Shown: piece after piece, positions 1-11,836 of the stretch
How positions within the stretch are numbered: the first letter of the stretch is position 1
Layout of the letters: every line of letters begins with the position of its first letter
Source of the DNA: Diabrotica undecimpunctata
Taxonomy: Eukaryota; Arthropoda; Insecta; Coleoptera; Chrysomelidae
Direction of reading: 5' to 3'
DNA: 64,000 bases
Assembly: GCF_040954645.1 (NCBI RefSeq)
Contig: NC_092810.1
Location: 12,076,377 to 12,140,376, forward strand
Notes under the pieces: model-generated
What the model was told of the DNA's origin: nothing
The model's input: the letters and a program-made list of their open reading frames with translations, nothing else
The model's database searches: none
Made by a program: the position numbers and the translations under genes

Positions 1-2009
1 GCATCGTAACAATAGAATTTTAAATCTTTAAAAAATTCTCTGTCTAGTGGAGGTTTTGGGTTGTATGATTTTTTAAAGTTAAGTATCACTGATATTTTGA
101 AATTATTTGACATATTTGTCAAAAAAATAATGCTCTGTAAGAAATAACATTGTTCTTATTGTATCATTGTTCTCGGTTTAGGTAGATTTTATATTTGTTA
201 TGTTATATGATATTTTATGTGATAATAAACTCGTTTTAAACGAATTCAAACTGTTATCTCCTCGTAAGAATAAGAATACAATATTACACTTATAAATTAA
301 GAACACAAGCTGATCAATACAGTAAAAACAGTGAGTATCAATAAATTTCTAAATTAAGGTTGTTATTTAAGCAAAAATATACTTGAAAATAAACATTACA
401 TCAATGAGAATTTGCACAGCTATAAAAGCCAGCAGTACCGATAATAAAAAAATATATATAAGTTTAAGTGGTTGCAGCCAACAAGGTCCCGTTTTTATTA
501 TGAATAGCCCGCTGAAAAGCAACTTTAACAATGATCATTGTTTTGTGTAAAACTAGAGATCGCTGGTTAAATGAATTATAATATTAATCGAGGAAAAAAT
601 GCAATATACTAATTGTGAATAAATTATGAAAATTACCTGGCTTTACTTATTGCTGTTCTCTGTACAAAGAATAGAACTTAACTTTGAAATATTGGTGTAT
701 TAATTATTGTAGCCAGTGGAGTAGCATTGTATCTGTCCATCGCGACCCACGCCCGTTGCCGAGGCTCGATAGACCGTAACAGATAAACTGGATATTTTCA
801 GTACGCTGTCTCGATAGGAAGTGTTTCTTGAGATAGTCAAAACAACCCTCTGGCCATTCTTAGGTGGTCTATGGGACAAGTGCTTCCCCATAAATCAGCG
901 CTATTGTATGGCACTTTTGAATGGCGATAATCTAACTTAATGGCCACTGAAATATGATACTTTACAGCGGTTTTTGCGTTAGCGTTAATTTCCAAAATAA
1001 CAAAGGGAAGTAAGATTCTTACTTAAAACAGACATTTGTTCAAGCCAGTGCAGAAAACTAAGAAAGAAATGAATAGATAAAATAAATCAAATTGGACAAA
1101 AAAAAGAGAAAAACGATCAAAGAAATCGAAGCTATTACTACAGACCAGAACAACTCGAAGAAATAGGTAAGCAACTAATATTAAAGTTAACAATGTGGCT
1201 AACAAAGGCATAAGGATTTAAGTTAACCAGAAGTGTATGTATATGTTTTGTTAGAAACTTAAAATACTTCACACAGTTTCTTTAACTTTCTTTGTGGAAA
1301 CTTTATTTACAAGTTATGTGTAACAAGTACATACATAAAATCATATCAATATCCACCAACAGCAAATACTTTCGGTCTACATGCATTTACATGCACCCAA
1401 CTAGAAAAGCGGTTTAGTGCAAAGCAATAAAGATTTTTCTCCGTGGTGACTGTTATTGGCCATGTTCGATTCATTTCTCTGTCTACATTTTTATGTAAAT
1501 GGGGCATTGATCATTTCGTTGAGACCGCTTCGGTGAACAGCCCTAAGCACCGAAATTCACAATACATTGGGTTTCATATTGGCATCGCCATCGCCAATGC
1601 CGCCATTCAATGTTTGAATGCTGAGTAGACGTTCTACGATCTTTTGCTGATCGAGAAATTATAACACACTTGCCGACATGCCGACTGATTTTGCTTCGGT
1701 ATAACATAATAAGATATTGTACGAAGCCATTCTTCTGATGCATGTATAACTCAATTTGGTAGTTTTATATCTCTTGCTCGCTGTGTGAGGCTCTATTGCA
1801 CAGAGAATACCACTCGCTCGATGTAGATTTAACTAAATCCATGTCAATGTACACTCAGAAACATAAATTTGGTAATACCAGAAGTCAATTTTAATGTTAT
1901 AGTGTTTATTTTTAGTCATTTAATTTTCATCATTTTTTATGGATGGTCCTTATTATTTCAACAAATAATTTTAAAGAAGAAGACGAAATATAAGCACTGC
2001 ATAAATAGC

Positions 2010-2011
<2 letters not shown>
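1..2011. other. AT-rich non-coding DNA, nothing recognised
   Basis: Only short open frames without family resemblance. A slightly GC-richer patch (about 700-890) reads as 63 codons on the - strand but has no splice sites or motif that I trust. Around 1440-1690 there is another GC-richer patch with a small hairpin built on GGCAT/ATGCC. I see no gene. Confidence 0.6.

Positions 2012-2064
<53 letters not shown>
2012..2064. repeat. (TA)n microsatellite
   Basis: Uninterrupted TA dinucleotide run of about 53 bp. It is one of five long TA tracts in the window. No element end abuts this one recognisably. Confidence 0.95.
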
Positions 2065-2067
<3 letters not shown>

Positions 2068-3482
2068 TATATATTATTATATTATTTTTCAAAACTCAAT
2101 TAGAATAGACATATTATCGTATAAACTCTTGTTATTAACACACACACATATTCATTTTTGGTTACTTGAACGACATACTAAAATGTCGTGTAATTTGTAC
2201 TGTGTTGACAATTATTTTGTGGTAGTACTCGCTTTTAGTAGCTCGTGTAATTTACTGGTATTTTGTAACTGACGCCTTACTGTGCTACTGAGAAGTGTGA
2301 ATTCGGCAATATCCTAGAAATTATATTTATAATCCAAAGTAATCTAACAAACATTTTATTTAATCTAAATTTTGATTAAAATTGTTTATTAATCTGTATT
2401 ATTAGGGGAATCTGAAATAAAGAATTTATGTAAAATTCCTTCCAACGATTTTAAATTTTGTAAAATTAAAAATCCTGGCTTCTTTTGCTTTATATCTAAT
2501 CCAACTTCAAAGGCATAACATACGACAAAATCATGTATTTTTTCTTGTATACAAAATATTTTTCGGAGAAAGACGTTATGCACGGGCAAATCATTTTCTT
2601 GATATCAATTTTTTATTTCCAAATAGCTCAAAAGTTATTAATGCAGAGCACTCCACATGAACACACGCTTCCATTCTTTCTTTCCCATTACCCAATATTC
2701 TTCAAAAGAAAATTCCGCCAATGAGAAAGCCATTACCGAATATATTTCAGTGAAATCCTTCTCGAGAAAAGTGCAATATAATGTTCCTTCACGCACAATC
2801 ACCCTTGCTCAATCAATGATATTTTTCAATATATCATTATAGAGGGTTCATCAATCATTTTGTTGAAATCGACCGCTCTATTACTCGAAGGTCTAAGATT
2901 CTTTACTTTTCAGTCTAATTTATCAGATCCATCGTATAGAGCATCATTTTGTAATATTCTAATTTTCTGTGGAATAAAATTACGGTAAAAAAATTTATAA
3001 ATGGATTGACTGTATACTTAAGCAGAATACATCATGTTTTAACATGCTATAAATTCCTTTATATGCTCAGCTATGAATATTAAATTTAAACTAGAATAAA
3101 TTTTAAAAAAATAGATAAAAATTGGTTAAGTCGAAATACTTTGGCCTTCACAATTTTTACAGTTTTTGAGAAGAAACAGTGTAAATTAAATAATAAATCG
3201 AAATATATAGAAACAGTAGATTAAAAGCTGTAAGTACAATTTCCAAATTGGCAGTAGTTTGATTACAAACATTTTTTTTATATACATATATGAATAACAT
3301 TATTTATATTTTGTATTTATTAATTATTTAAAACACTAGTTTCAATTCTTGGCATTATCTTGCTAATTGCTAGATCGACTATTTACTTTTAAATAAAGAG
3401 AGTCGGACCTACCCAAATTAAAATTATTGAAATGAAAGTTCAATTTAAATTAAAAAAAAGATAGAAGATTAAATTTGACAAA
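2065..3482. other. AT-rich non-coding DNA
   Basis: No reading frame with recognisable protein motifs on either strand. The last part immediately precedes the LINE ORF1 remnant and may be its leader, but no boundary is visible. Confidence 0.55.
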
Positions 3483-4653
3483 ATGACAGGTGGTACTTCT
3501 GACTACAGGGCTCCATCAATTAATCCCGATCAGCAAAACATTACTTATTCTACCATCACGAAGCAACAACCATTGACAAAATTGCCAACAAAAATCCAGG
3601 CCATCATTTTACCGGCAGTAGATGAAATAAGAACAGAAGAGTCGACCATTGCAGTAGGAAATATAGTCTATCCAAAAAATGTACTCTTCTCATTTAAAAT
3701 GTCAAACCGAAGAATATGGATCTACCTTTCAAGCATACAAGTCGTAGATGATTTTCTAAGTCAACATGGTGAAATTAAAATTGGAGAAGATACAATCAAA
3801 GCACGTAAACTAATTACAGCCGCTAATAGATTAGTTTTATCCAACGTATGTCCATCTATACCCCATGACATAATCGAACAGTCTTTTTTCAATCTTGATT
3901 TTAAATGAATGTCTCCGATTTTGTTCCTTAAAGTTGGAATACAAGATTAGCAATATAGCCACGTACTTAGTTTTCGAAGACAAGTTTACTTTGCACCTAC
4001 AGACAATTTTACTGTACCCGACTTCATCCTGATTGATTTTGAAAATATTTCGTACCGAATTTTTCTTTCCGATAAACTAACTTGTTACAAATGCCACCAA
4101 GCTGGTCAGGTTTTCTTGGACTGTACCTCAAATCCCTCTTATCCACAAAATGGTCAAAAGTGCCAAACGAAAGAAAATTTTCCTCCACAAATACCATCCA
4201 CTAGCTTCGAACAAAAATCAAATTACATATGTACATGACGAATCTCGAGAAGAAATGGATGCTCAAGTCAGCACTGATACCTATAATAAAAATAAACGAT
4301 CTTACTCGGAAGTGTCATCCCCAACTTGCTCCACTCCTACAGAGACTAAACCAAGAGAATTGACGAAACCAAAACCAGTGCAAATTAAAAAGAAGAAAAA
4401 AATTATCAAATTAGACAAATCCACTTCAGAAACTACTAATATTGAGTCGTTATTACAACCAGTCAATCAATTTATCCAGGATGCATCACCACCATATGTA
4501 CTAAATTATACCCAATTACTAGCATTCTTAGAAGACGTTCACGGTTCTTCCAGCCCAGTAGAACTGGCGCTAGAATACACACAGGATATACACGGGTTGG
4601 GATATATGCTAAGTGAAATATATCCCATGTTGAACGAAAGAGAAATATTTTAA
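3483..4653 (+). pseudogene. Decayed LINE ORF1 (gag-like nucleic-acid-binding protein)
   Basis: Two open blocks (3483-3908, 141 codons; 4150-4653, 167 codons) and the frame-shifted stretch between them read as one protein. The middle stretch holds a retroviral-type zinc knuckle at 4083-4124, spaced C-X2-C-X9-C, with the expected histidine replaced by glutamine (CAG where CAT or CAC is expected). A basic, lysine-rich linker (KKKKKIIKLDK type) and an acidic C-terminus follow. This layout is typical of ORF1 proteins of Jockey/I-type non-LTR retrotransposons, which coat the element RNA. No endonuclease or RT frame follows, so the copy is an isolated ORF1. At least two frame breaks are present. The assignment is by layout and motif, not by alignment. 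Confidence 0.55.
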
Positions 4654-5300
4654 AAACAAATATTTCATTTATAGACCAATTAAGTTAGTTTTTACCCTAT
4701 TTGGCCTGTGGATGTAATTTTATAACTTGTCTATTTAGGGTAATTCAGGTTGATATGGTAAATTGGGTGAAATGGTGAAATGCTCTATTTCTTTTCCCGG
4801 TATACAGATGTCTCTGTAAGTCTAAATACCGACATTTTATTATCATTTATGCAGCAAGCACGTTGTTGAAATCAGCCTTGTTTTAAAATCGTAAGTAATT
4901 TGTGCAAAACTGTTTCTGGTGCTCAATAATTTTTATACAATACAATGTCTTTGTAGACGTTGCTTTTGATTGTTAAGTCCACGAGTTATTTTTCGATATA
5001 TTCTGCCTTCTTTTTACTGTTTCTATACAACATAACTTAGAAATTGTTGTCTGTAACATTGTGAACTTCTTGCCGTGCTAGTCACCATTTCACCTATGGT
5101 AAATAAGAGAAATGGTGAATTCGAGAGCAAGGGCAATATGGTGAAGCCCTTTTCCAACGCGTATACTTATTTTTAGTGGCGCTGTTTTAAATTCGGCCAA
5201 GTTAATTTTTTTTGTTGGTTTGGTCCGAATTGCTTTGGGGTTTGTCAGTGATGTCAGTTTTTGTTTCGAGATATTCCTGTCGTGCTCTCATTGCTAGGTT
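4654..5300. other. Non-coding; possible remnant of a DNA-transposon-like repeat (4745-5170)
   Basis: Several short blocks around ATGGTGAA/TTCACCAT recur in both orientations near 4755-4790 and 5086-5155. This suggests worn terminal or subterminal repeats of a small non-autonomous element. No clean TIR or target duplication could be defined. No gene is visible. Confidence 0.3.
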
Positions 5301-5746
5301 GTCAAAACCACCTGAGCTGCACATCACTCATCAAATTAATAACGTATATGCATTACTCAATCGTAGAATATTAGAAATAAACTTCAGAAAGATCAAATTC
5401 AATCTTTTGCTGATCTTATAGAAAAAGCAAGAGCAATCGAAGATACTTTTAATTAAAGATAAGCCTAAAGAAAATGTTAATACATTGGTAGCACATCATC
5501 TGGAATACCTCTAAAAACCCTCTGGAAATATGGACAGTAAATCTACCAGATAAAGACCGAAATATCAGTTTTGCTATAATTTTATACATATTCAAGATAA
5601 TTGTCGTAAATTCGCCGCAACTCAACAAAGAAGTTATTCCAGCTCTTCTCAAGTTGCAAATTGATCTAGAGTTACATACCATGGATACGGAGCACCTGGT
5701 TAAATACCGTCCCAATGCCCTACTTGTCACAGTTGGAGCAATAAGC
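5300..5746 (+). pseudogene. LTR-retrotransposon gag remnant, 5' part
   Basis: A frame at about 5400-5454 reads QSFADLIEKARAIEDTFN, like the C-terminal part of capsid domains in insect LTR-retrotransposon Gag. At 5672-5722 there is a worn zinc knuckle reading YGAPG then SQCPTC, in which one cysteine has become tyrosine (TAC) and an in-frame TAA interrupts the loop. Several stops and shifts separate the pieces. The frame resumes at 6838 after a LINE insertion: the 9-bp sequence GCAATAAGC occurs at 5738-5746 and again at 6838-6846, and protein similarity continues across it. In the family Gag packages the element RNA. This copy cannot function. Confidence 0.55.
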
Positions 5747-6837
5747 CCTTGTGTTTCTTCTTCTTCTTGTATGTAGTCTTTAAAGCCTGTTTCTGCTTCA
5801 ATATTAGCCTCCTAAATTGTTTAAATTATTGCATCATCTTTTTCTTGGTCTGCCAAACTTCTTTGTCCATTTGGTGGCTATCGTACTATCCTATCCTCTG
5901 TCATTCTACTAATATGTTTGTTCTACTCCTGTTTTCGTTTTATCACCCATCCATTTATGTCTTCTATATGCATGCTCTTCTTATGTTTTCGCTTCTCTCC
6001 CTATCTAACAGACTTTTCCTGATATTCGTCGAAGTGTTTTCATCTCTGTTGTTTCTAGTAGTCGTCTCGTTTTAGATGTGTCAGGTCTTGTGTCCGCCGT
6101 GTATGTTAATATAGGTCTAATTGCTGCTTTACCGATTCTTGTTTTTGTGTCTTGTCTTAAGTGTTTGTTCTTCCAAATTGTGTCATTAAGAGATCCCGCC
6201 GCTCTACTTGCTTCTTTAACATCTCCATAAAGAGTCATATCTATTCCCAGATATTTAAACCTTGCTTCCTGCTTTATTATTTTCCCATTAATTTCAATTT
6301 TACATCGTAGTGGGTATATAGATGATGTCATACATTTGGTTTTTGCTGCTGATATTATCATATTGTATTTCTTTATTTCTTGGCTGTTATATTGAAGATG
6401 TGATCTTTGAGCTCGTCTACTGCCTCGGCGATTAATGCGGCGTCGTCTGCATAACACAATATTTATATTTCTTTGTTCCCCATTCTGTAACCATGACCTT
6501 TACGTACTACTTGTATTATTTCGTCCATTATTATATTAAAGAGAAGCGGGCTTAACGAGTCACCCTGTCTGACTTCGCTTTGTACTGGTATACACTATGT
6601 TAGTTTTCCATTTATCTTCCTGCCTTCCATTATGGAAGTAGATGTTTTCGATGGTTTTTATAATATTGATTGGTATGTTTCTTTTATACAGTAGGTGTAA
6701 GACGTCTTCGACTTGGATGCGAACAAAAGCTTTTGTTAGATCTATAAAACATAGATATGCTGGTTGATTTTACTCGATGGCCTTTTCTGTGATTTGTCTT
6801 AGTACAAATACGGCGTCTACGCAGGATCTTTCAGTGG
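5747..6837 (-). mobile_element. 5'-truncated LINE, RT and C-terminal part
   Basis: Read on the - strand, 6837 to 6005 gives RT text: a fingers/palm stretch with LCFIDLTKAF (about 6770-6735), a gap with stops where the YADD palm should be, then KCMTSS...FKYLGIDMTLYGDV and an Arg-rich thumb ending ETTEMKTLRRISGK near 6005. A more degraded C-terminal tail runs to about 5770 and ends in an AAG-rich 3' tail (5752-5766 on +). The insertion is flanked by GCAATAAGC (5738-5746 and 6838-6846), a 9-bp target-site duplication, and interrupts the LTR-element remnant. The endonuclease domain is absent, as expected for 5' truncation. It carries many frame breaks and is dead. Confidence 0.75.
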
Positions 6838-7051
6838 GCAATAAGCGCACTTCTCTAAATTCAGCTACTACCACTAACACTTTAAGTCTAGATGTGCTTT
6901 ACACAGATGTTTGTGTAGTATCTCTCATGTCTAGACCTTTGATCGAAGTTAATATTGTTGGAAGGCATGTGTTAGTATATGACGATTCTGGAGCTAGAAA
7001 TACAATTGCAAGAAATGATTTATTCAAACATTTTTGTCTAATAAATTTATC
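6838..7051 (+). pseudogene. LTR-retrotransposon protease (retropepsin) fragment
   Basis: This continues the gag remnant after the first LINE. The open frame contains RPLIEVNIVGRHVLVYDDSG, which fits the N-terminal half of a retropepsin. In retropepsins the D-S/T-G triad (here DSG at 6984-6992) forms the catalytic aspartate turn. Further text (ARNTIARNDLFKHF) follows as expected. The frame is cut at 7051 by the second LINE and resumes at 8642. The retropepsin match is by motif and hydrophobic pattern only, so it is moderate evidence. Confidence 0.5.
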
Positions 7052-8576
7052 GTTCTTTTTTTTTTTTTTTTTTCAAAAAGAATTGAAACAAATGAAAAAT
7101 GGAAAAACACCTGGGCCTGGAGACATTCCCATCGAGTTGGTGAAACATGGACCTGATGCTCTTTTGAAAAGCTTAGTGAATATTTTTAATAAATGCTTAA
7201 TTGAAGGCCAAACGATTCCAGACGATTGGAATTTGGCCCACATTAGCCCCATTTATAAAAAGGGAGACAGAAAAGAATGCGGAAATTATAGAGGCATTAG
7301 CGTAACTAGCTCGCTGGGAAGGTTATATGGTCGTATATTAAAAAGAAGAATAGAAGAGGAGTATAAAGAAATTGAAGAACAAAGCGGCTTCAGAGCAGGA
7401 AGATCGTGCGTGGACAACACATTTACCCTTCAACAAGTAATTGAAAAACGAACGGCTCGAAACCTCCCTACGCATCTGGTATTTATAGATCTGGAGAAGG
7501 CTTATGATACAGTTCCTTTAAAACTCTTATTTAGTGTCTTGACGAAAACGGACCTTAGTAAAACATATCTAAAAGCAATACTGAACATCTATAAATGTCC
7601 TCAAAGCACTGTAAAAACAGGAAATACTTTCTCAAGGGTATTTACAGTAACGAAAGGCTTGAGACAAGGCTGTTGTCTTTCCCCCACCCTATTCAAAATA
7701 TATCCAATATATCCAATATATCCAGCACTGCACCAGTGGAGACAAAAATGTGCGGGAATGGGGTTGAAGCTTAACAACCATTATCTGACAACGCTGTTCT
7801 TTGCAGATGATCAAGTACTAATTGCAAGCTGTGAAGAAGATGCAGATTATATGCTTAGAAAGCTCAAAGATGAATACGAAAAATGGGGGATGAGTATGAA
7901 TATGTCTAAAACAGAATATATGCGAATAGGCAGTGAAGACGAAGACCCGGATTTGGAAATTAGACAAATGAAAAGGTGCTACGAATACAAATATTTGGGA
8001 AGTATTATCTGCAGTAAAGGAACAACGGAACGAGATATAGTATAGTCTATACTATAGTAGAGTGCAACAAGGCAGGAAGAGTGTTCAAATTCTGAATTCG
8101 ATACTTTGGTCCAACAAAGCTACTATGAGAACTAAAATGACTATCTACAAAGTAATTGTAGAGCCCATTCTTACATATGGAGCAGAATGTTTCCAAATGA
8201 CAGTAAAAGGAAAGAAAAAAGTTGACACGGTTGAAATGGACTACCTAAGAAGAGCTTGCCGTATATCAAGAGTAGAACGTATACCTAATTCTGAAATTAG
8301 AAGAAAAACAGATAGAGTACATACAACTTCTAAAAGAATAGAAGCTAGACAGTTAATATGGTATGGACACGTACAGAGGATGGACGACAACAGATGGCCA
8401 AAAAGAGCTATGGAATACAATCCAAGTAATAGAAGGAAACGAGGAAGACCAGCCAAGTCTTGGATACAAGGTGTTATGGAAACCATGAAAGACAGAGCCA
8501 TTGATCAAGACACCTGGAGAGATAGAAAAAGATGGCGATCGAAATGCGGGAAGCGGCAGAAGCTGTAGGATCCCCG

Positions 8577-8633
<57 letters not shown>
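7052..8633 (+). mobile_element. 5'-truncated LINE with long RT reading frame and (TA)n tail
   Basis: From about 7074 a frame encodes most of a non-LTR RT: KNGKTPGPGDIP, then an NYRGI box, a GFRAGRSC box, FIDLEKAYDTVP, GLRQGCCLSPTLF and the palm motif FFADDQ (about 7799-7813; Phe for Tyr is common). Around 8042-8062 a small TA-rich palindromic insertion breaks the frame. The thumb and C-terminal zone then continue (8062-8568), ending in the basic RRKRGRP block. A short in-frame triplication (IYPIYPIYP, near 7700) has replaced palm sequence. The 3' tail is the (TA)n tract. AATTTATC occurs at 7044-7051 and 8634-8641, an 8-bp target duplication. An 18-T run (7056-7073) sits at the truncated 5' junction. 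The endonuclease is missing. Confidence 0.8.

Positions 8634-8634
<1 letters not shown>
8579..8634. repeat. (TA)n microsatellite, 3' tail of the preceding LINE
   Basis: TA run of about 56 bp directly following the LINE coding end. It is best read as the element's own simple-repeat 3' tail, because the target duplication starts exactly where the run stops. Confidence 0.85.
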
Positions 8635-8640
<6 letters not shown>

Positions 8641-8641
8641 C

Positions 8642-8900
8642 CTTAGAGAAGACTGAGTTAAATATTACTTTGAAAGACGAACATGAACGCCAAGTACAAG
8701 CTACAATTTATAAATCTAGTATACAACTATAAGGAAGAACAATTCCCACTATATTTCTTGCAATGCCTGGAATTCATTCTAATTCTAATTCCATCTAATA
8801 TCTATCTAAAACTTAACGTACTGTATATATATGCGACTTCTGATACAATATTTTTACATAACTCCATAGTTCTTCCAGTAATTGGATTTAACATAAAAAT
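8642..8900 (+). pseudogene. LTR-retrotransposon protease/early pol remnant, 3' part
   Basis: This resumes the interrupted LTR element after the second LINE. The frame reads SLEKTELNITLKDEHERQVQ followed by a shifted block with FLAMPGIHSN, the place where retropepsins normally carry a hydrophobic strand and an ILG-type motif. Stops and shifts are frequent and no RT follows. The identification depends mainly on continuity with 6838-7051 across a target-site duplication. Confidence 0.35.
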
Positions 8901-9589
8901 AATTAATATTTATTTAATCCTTTTTCTAACTCAACCAATTAATATCTACTTTTTCTACTCTAAGTAATTGCAAAGTTGGAGGAAAACAATTTAATTTTTC
9001 CTTTCTCTTTTTACAAGCTGCGAATTGCATTAACTTGGCACATTGTGAAAATCGCTAACAACCCAGACAATATTTGTCCTAGTTGATCAACAGAAGGAAA
9101 TTTAAGTGGATCTCACGGAGCAGAAGGGCCTGAAATAGTCGTCAGGGCACGTTTCTCTTCCAATTCCATTTAATGGTAGGGATGTCTCCTTGGTTCTTTC
9201 TTTAGTTGGCAGCTTATTGTCTGAATTCGTGACTTCTTGTTTTCAACTTCAAATTTACGATGTTTTATCTTAATTGTTTAATCTGAGCGGATATTTTAGC
9301 TGTAGCAGTATAGCTGTAGCTTCCTCGTCTTTTCGATTTCGTAGTCGAGTTGAATCGTAAACACGCTGGCCCTCAGTGAAGTGACAATGCAAGGAATTCC
9401 AAGCCTGTAATGTGCTTTTTCAGTTGAGAATAGTTGTCTCCTTTTTGTGAAACATTTCAGATTTTAAATTCCACAAAAGATCTACGTGAGGCAACTTATT
9501 GAGTCTTAAACGAATCTTCTAGGAAAGGGAAATACTTTAAACTAGCTTTAAACATTCGTTGAAAAACCATCAAATAAAAATATTTTGTT
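8901..9589. other. Non-coding, unclassified
   Basis: No protein motif seen. The segment 9000-9540 is somewhat GC-richer than its surroundings and could be an old LTR or untranslated region, but I find no matching copy in the window. Confidence 0.4.
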
Positions 9590-10325
9590 ACTTATTTTTT
9601 ATTTAGTAGTTGTTTAATAATCAAGAATAAAAAATCCATGTGTTACACAATAACATAAAAGCCAATATGACAGTTTTTGTTATTTTGATAAAGTACCTCG
9701 ACAACTATGGCATTTGGTACAAAAACAATAGTATTAAATATATAGTAAATAATGAAAACAAATAATAATTATATCACTCTAATGTCTATTGGGTAAAATC
9801 TTCTGGTAGAGTTTAGCGGTTTTTAGAAACTGTATAGTTTTTGTGATCTCTGTAGGGTTGTTGAGGATTTCCTTAAGAGTAGGTTTTAAGTCCAGTGCTT
9901 TATACAAGGTTGGTGAATTGTTTGCAGTCGGTGAGATGTGTTTTACACTCAGGGAAACATAGCAATGCTGGCAAGTAGGACGAGTTCCAAAGGAAATTAA
10001 GCAACCATGGGTAAGTTGCGTGTGGTTGATTCGAAGTCTTCTAATAATCGATGATTCTCTTTTAGTAAGGAAGTCCAAGGAGAGATGACCAATGAACGGT
10101 TGGATTTCATGAAGAGTTGTTTCGCCTTTTGCTATAAGTTTTGCCAAGTATCCTCTACTAACTTTTTGAAAACAAGTTTAAGATCGTTAGAGAGTTGAAT
10201 TGGAGTGATTCCAGTACTATGGTTGGTAGTTTCTTTGGCAAAATGATCTGCTGTTTCATTACCAGTAATTCCAGTATGAGAAAGCCGCCATATGAGAGAG
10301 ATTGTTACATCGTGAACAGATTGCT
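9590..10325 (-). mobile_element. LINE 3' fragment with RNase H end and zinc finger
   Basis: On the - strand, 10320 to 10150 reads as the last part of an RNase H domain (IWRLSHTGITGNETADHFAKE; family consensus W-PSH-GI-GNE-AD). Then 10147-9779 encodes the typical C-terminal segment RRLRINHTQLTHG followed by a worn C-X2-C zinc finger (CQHC) and SVKHI. The same arrangement occurs at 22.7-23.7 kb (-) and 27.7-28.6 kb (+). LINEs with an encoded RNase H belong to the I group (I, R1, LOA and relatives). The tail at 9590-9606 is A-rich on the - strand. The element is 5'-truncated inside RNase H. Confidence 0.7.
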
Positions 10326-10797
10326 TTTTTTCAGTTGTGTTAATAATAATTAATTGGAGTTACTAGATTAAAAAGGATATATATACAGTAAGCATTTTGA
10401 TATAATATATCTGAACGCAAAATATTTACCCTACTGCTAGCACCAAAAAAAATACAGTGAGGAAAAAGAGGAAGGTTCGTTACTGACGCCACGTGTTTTG
10501 CATACGTATTTAACAACAAAACAATCATCAACCAGTGCCAATACTGTTTTGCACAGTGATGATTCAGACTATTGACTATGAGCTTATAGATAGGTCGTTA
10601 TCACCATTGGCCAAGAAAAAAATATTTCATAATTATCATACACTTCAATGATGCGAATTCAATTTTTGCAATATCTATCTCTTTGTAATTTAAATGTAAT
10701 GCATTAACAAACAGCTCAGATCAGACGAATTGACTGAAAAAAATATTCTTATTTATTTAAAAAGACGGACAACAATGGTTTATGTGTATATAAAATA
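10326..10797. other. Non-coding, nothing recognised
   Basis: No coding motif on either strand. Separates two - strand LINE fragments. Confidence 0.5.
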
Positions 10798-11531
10798 AAT
10801 CATCATCATCATCCAGCCTCAAGAGCCTACTGCTGAACATAGGCCTCTTCCTCATGTTTCCAACCCCGTCTATCTTGCGCCGCTCTCATCCAGTTTTTAT
10901 TGAGTCTTCTTAAATCGCCAGTCCATCTTGTAGGTGGTCGACCGACGCTTCTCTTGTCTTCTGCCCATCTGTTATTCTGGCTATGTGTCCTGCCCATCTC
11001 CATTTTAGTCTGGCTATCTTCTCGATGATGTCAGTCACTCCGGTTCATCTCGTGATGTCTTCGTTGGTTATTCTGTCTCGCAGAGTTATTCCTAACATGG
11101 ACCGCTCCATTCTTCTCTGCGTGACTCTCAGTTTGGTAGCTGCTGCTTTTGTTAAGGTAAGTGTTTCTGCTCCGTACGTCAAGACTGGGAGGACGCACTG
11201 ATCAAATACCTTTCACTTTAGGCATGTGGGCAGCTCATTTTTAAAAGTTTCTCTCAGTTTTCCAAATGCTGCCCACCCAAGGCCGATTCTTCTCTTCAGT
11301 TCATGAGTCTGGTTATCCCTGCCAATCATAATTTCATGTCCCAGGAATTTATATCTATCTACGAGTTCTATTTCTTTTCCACCAATACTGATGTTCTGGT
11401 TGGGTACCAAATTGGTCATGATTTTTGTTTTTGAGATATTCATATTTAAACCTACACTTTCTGTAGCCACAACGAGTTCCTGTACCATCTCTCTTGCCAT
11501 ACCTAGATCTTCAGCTAAATAAAATAAGTAG
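10798..11531 (-). mobile_element. LINE 3' fragment (RT thumb and C-terminal domain) with (GAT)n tail
   Basis: On the - strand 11521-11213 reads as the segment after the YADD motif (AEDLGMAREMVQELV, then SKTKIMTN, then DRYKFLGHEI, then HELKRRIGLGWAAFGKL). It continues to about 10830 through VLPVLTYGAET, QRRMERSMLGITLRDR and the C-terminal GRPPTRWTGDLRR. The 3' end is a (GAT)n microsatellite (10798-10812 as ATC on +), a typical tail of RTE-like elements. The catalytic palm motif is missing. The 5' end coincides with the left TIR of the neighbouring pogo element. Confidence 0.75.
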
Positions 11532-11836
11532 TAGAGGAAGTGTCCCAAATATGGAATATGTCCCCATTATGGAATATCATAAGGTTGAACAAACTAAAAG
11601 TGGCAACACTGGAACGACATTATCAGCGTGTATCCAGTGCTTGTCGTGCCTGTAGCTGTAGGTTAGGTAGTTATCGTTAAACCGTTGAAAGTAACAGGTG
11701 TAATTTCGTAGTTATATTTGTTTTTACTCCAGCTCGAAAATTATTCTACATTTTGATACACATACTTAAAATAAGTATAGAAATATCCGATTATGTCTTG
11801 CATGTTTAGAAGGCTTTAGTAGACTATCTACTTTTA

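Noticed and set aside
700..891. 63-codon - strand frame in a GC-richer patch
   Set aside because: No motif, no good splice sites and no Kozak-like start. Kept only as a note.
10800..11210. + strand 72-codon frame near 10983
   Set aside because: Antisense of the LINE C-terminal domain, whose motifs are clear on the - strand.
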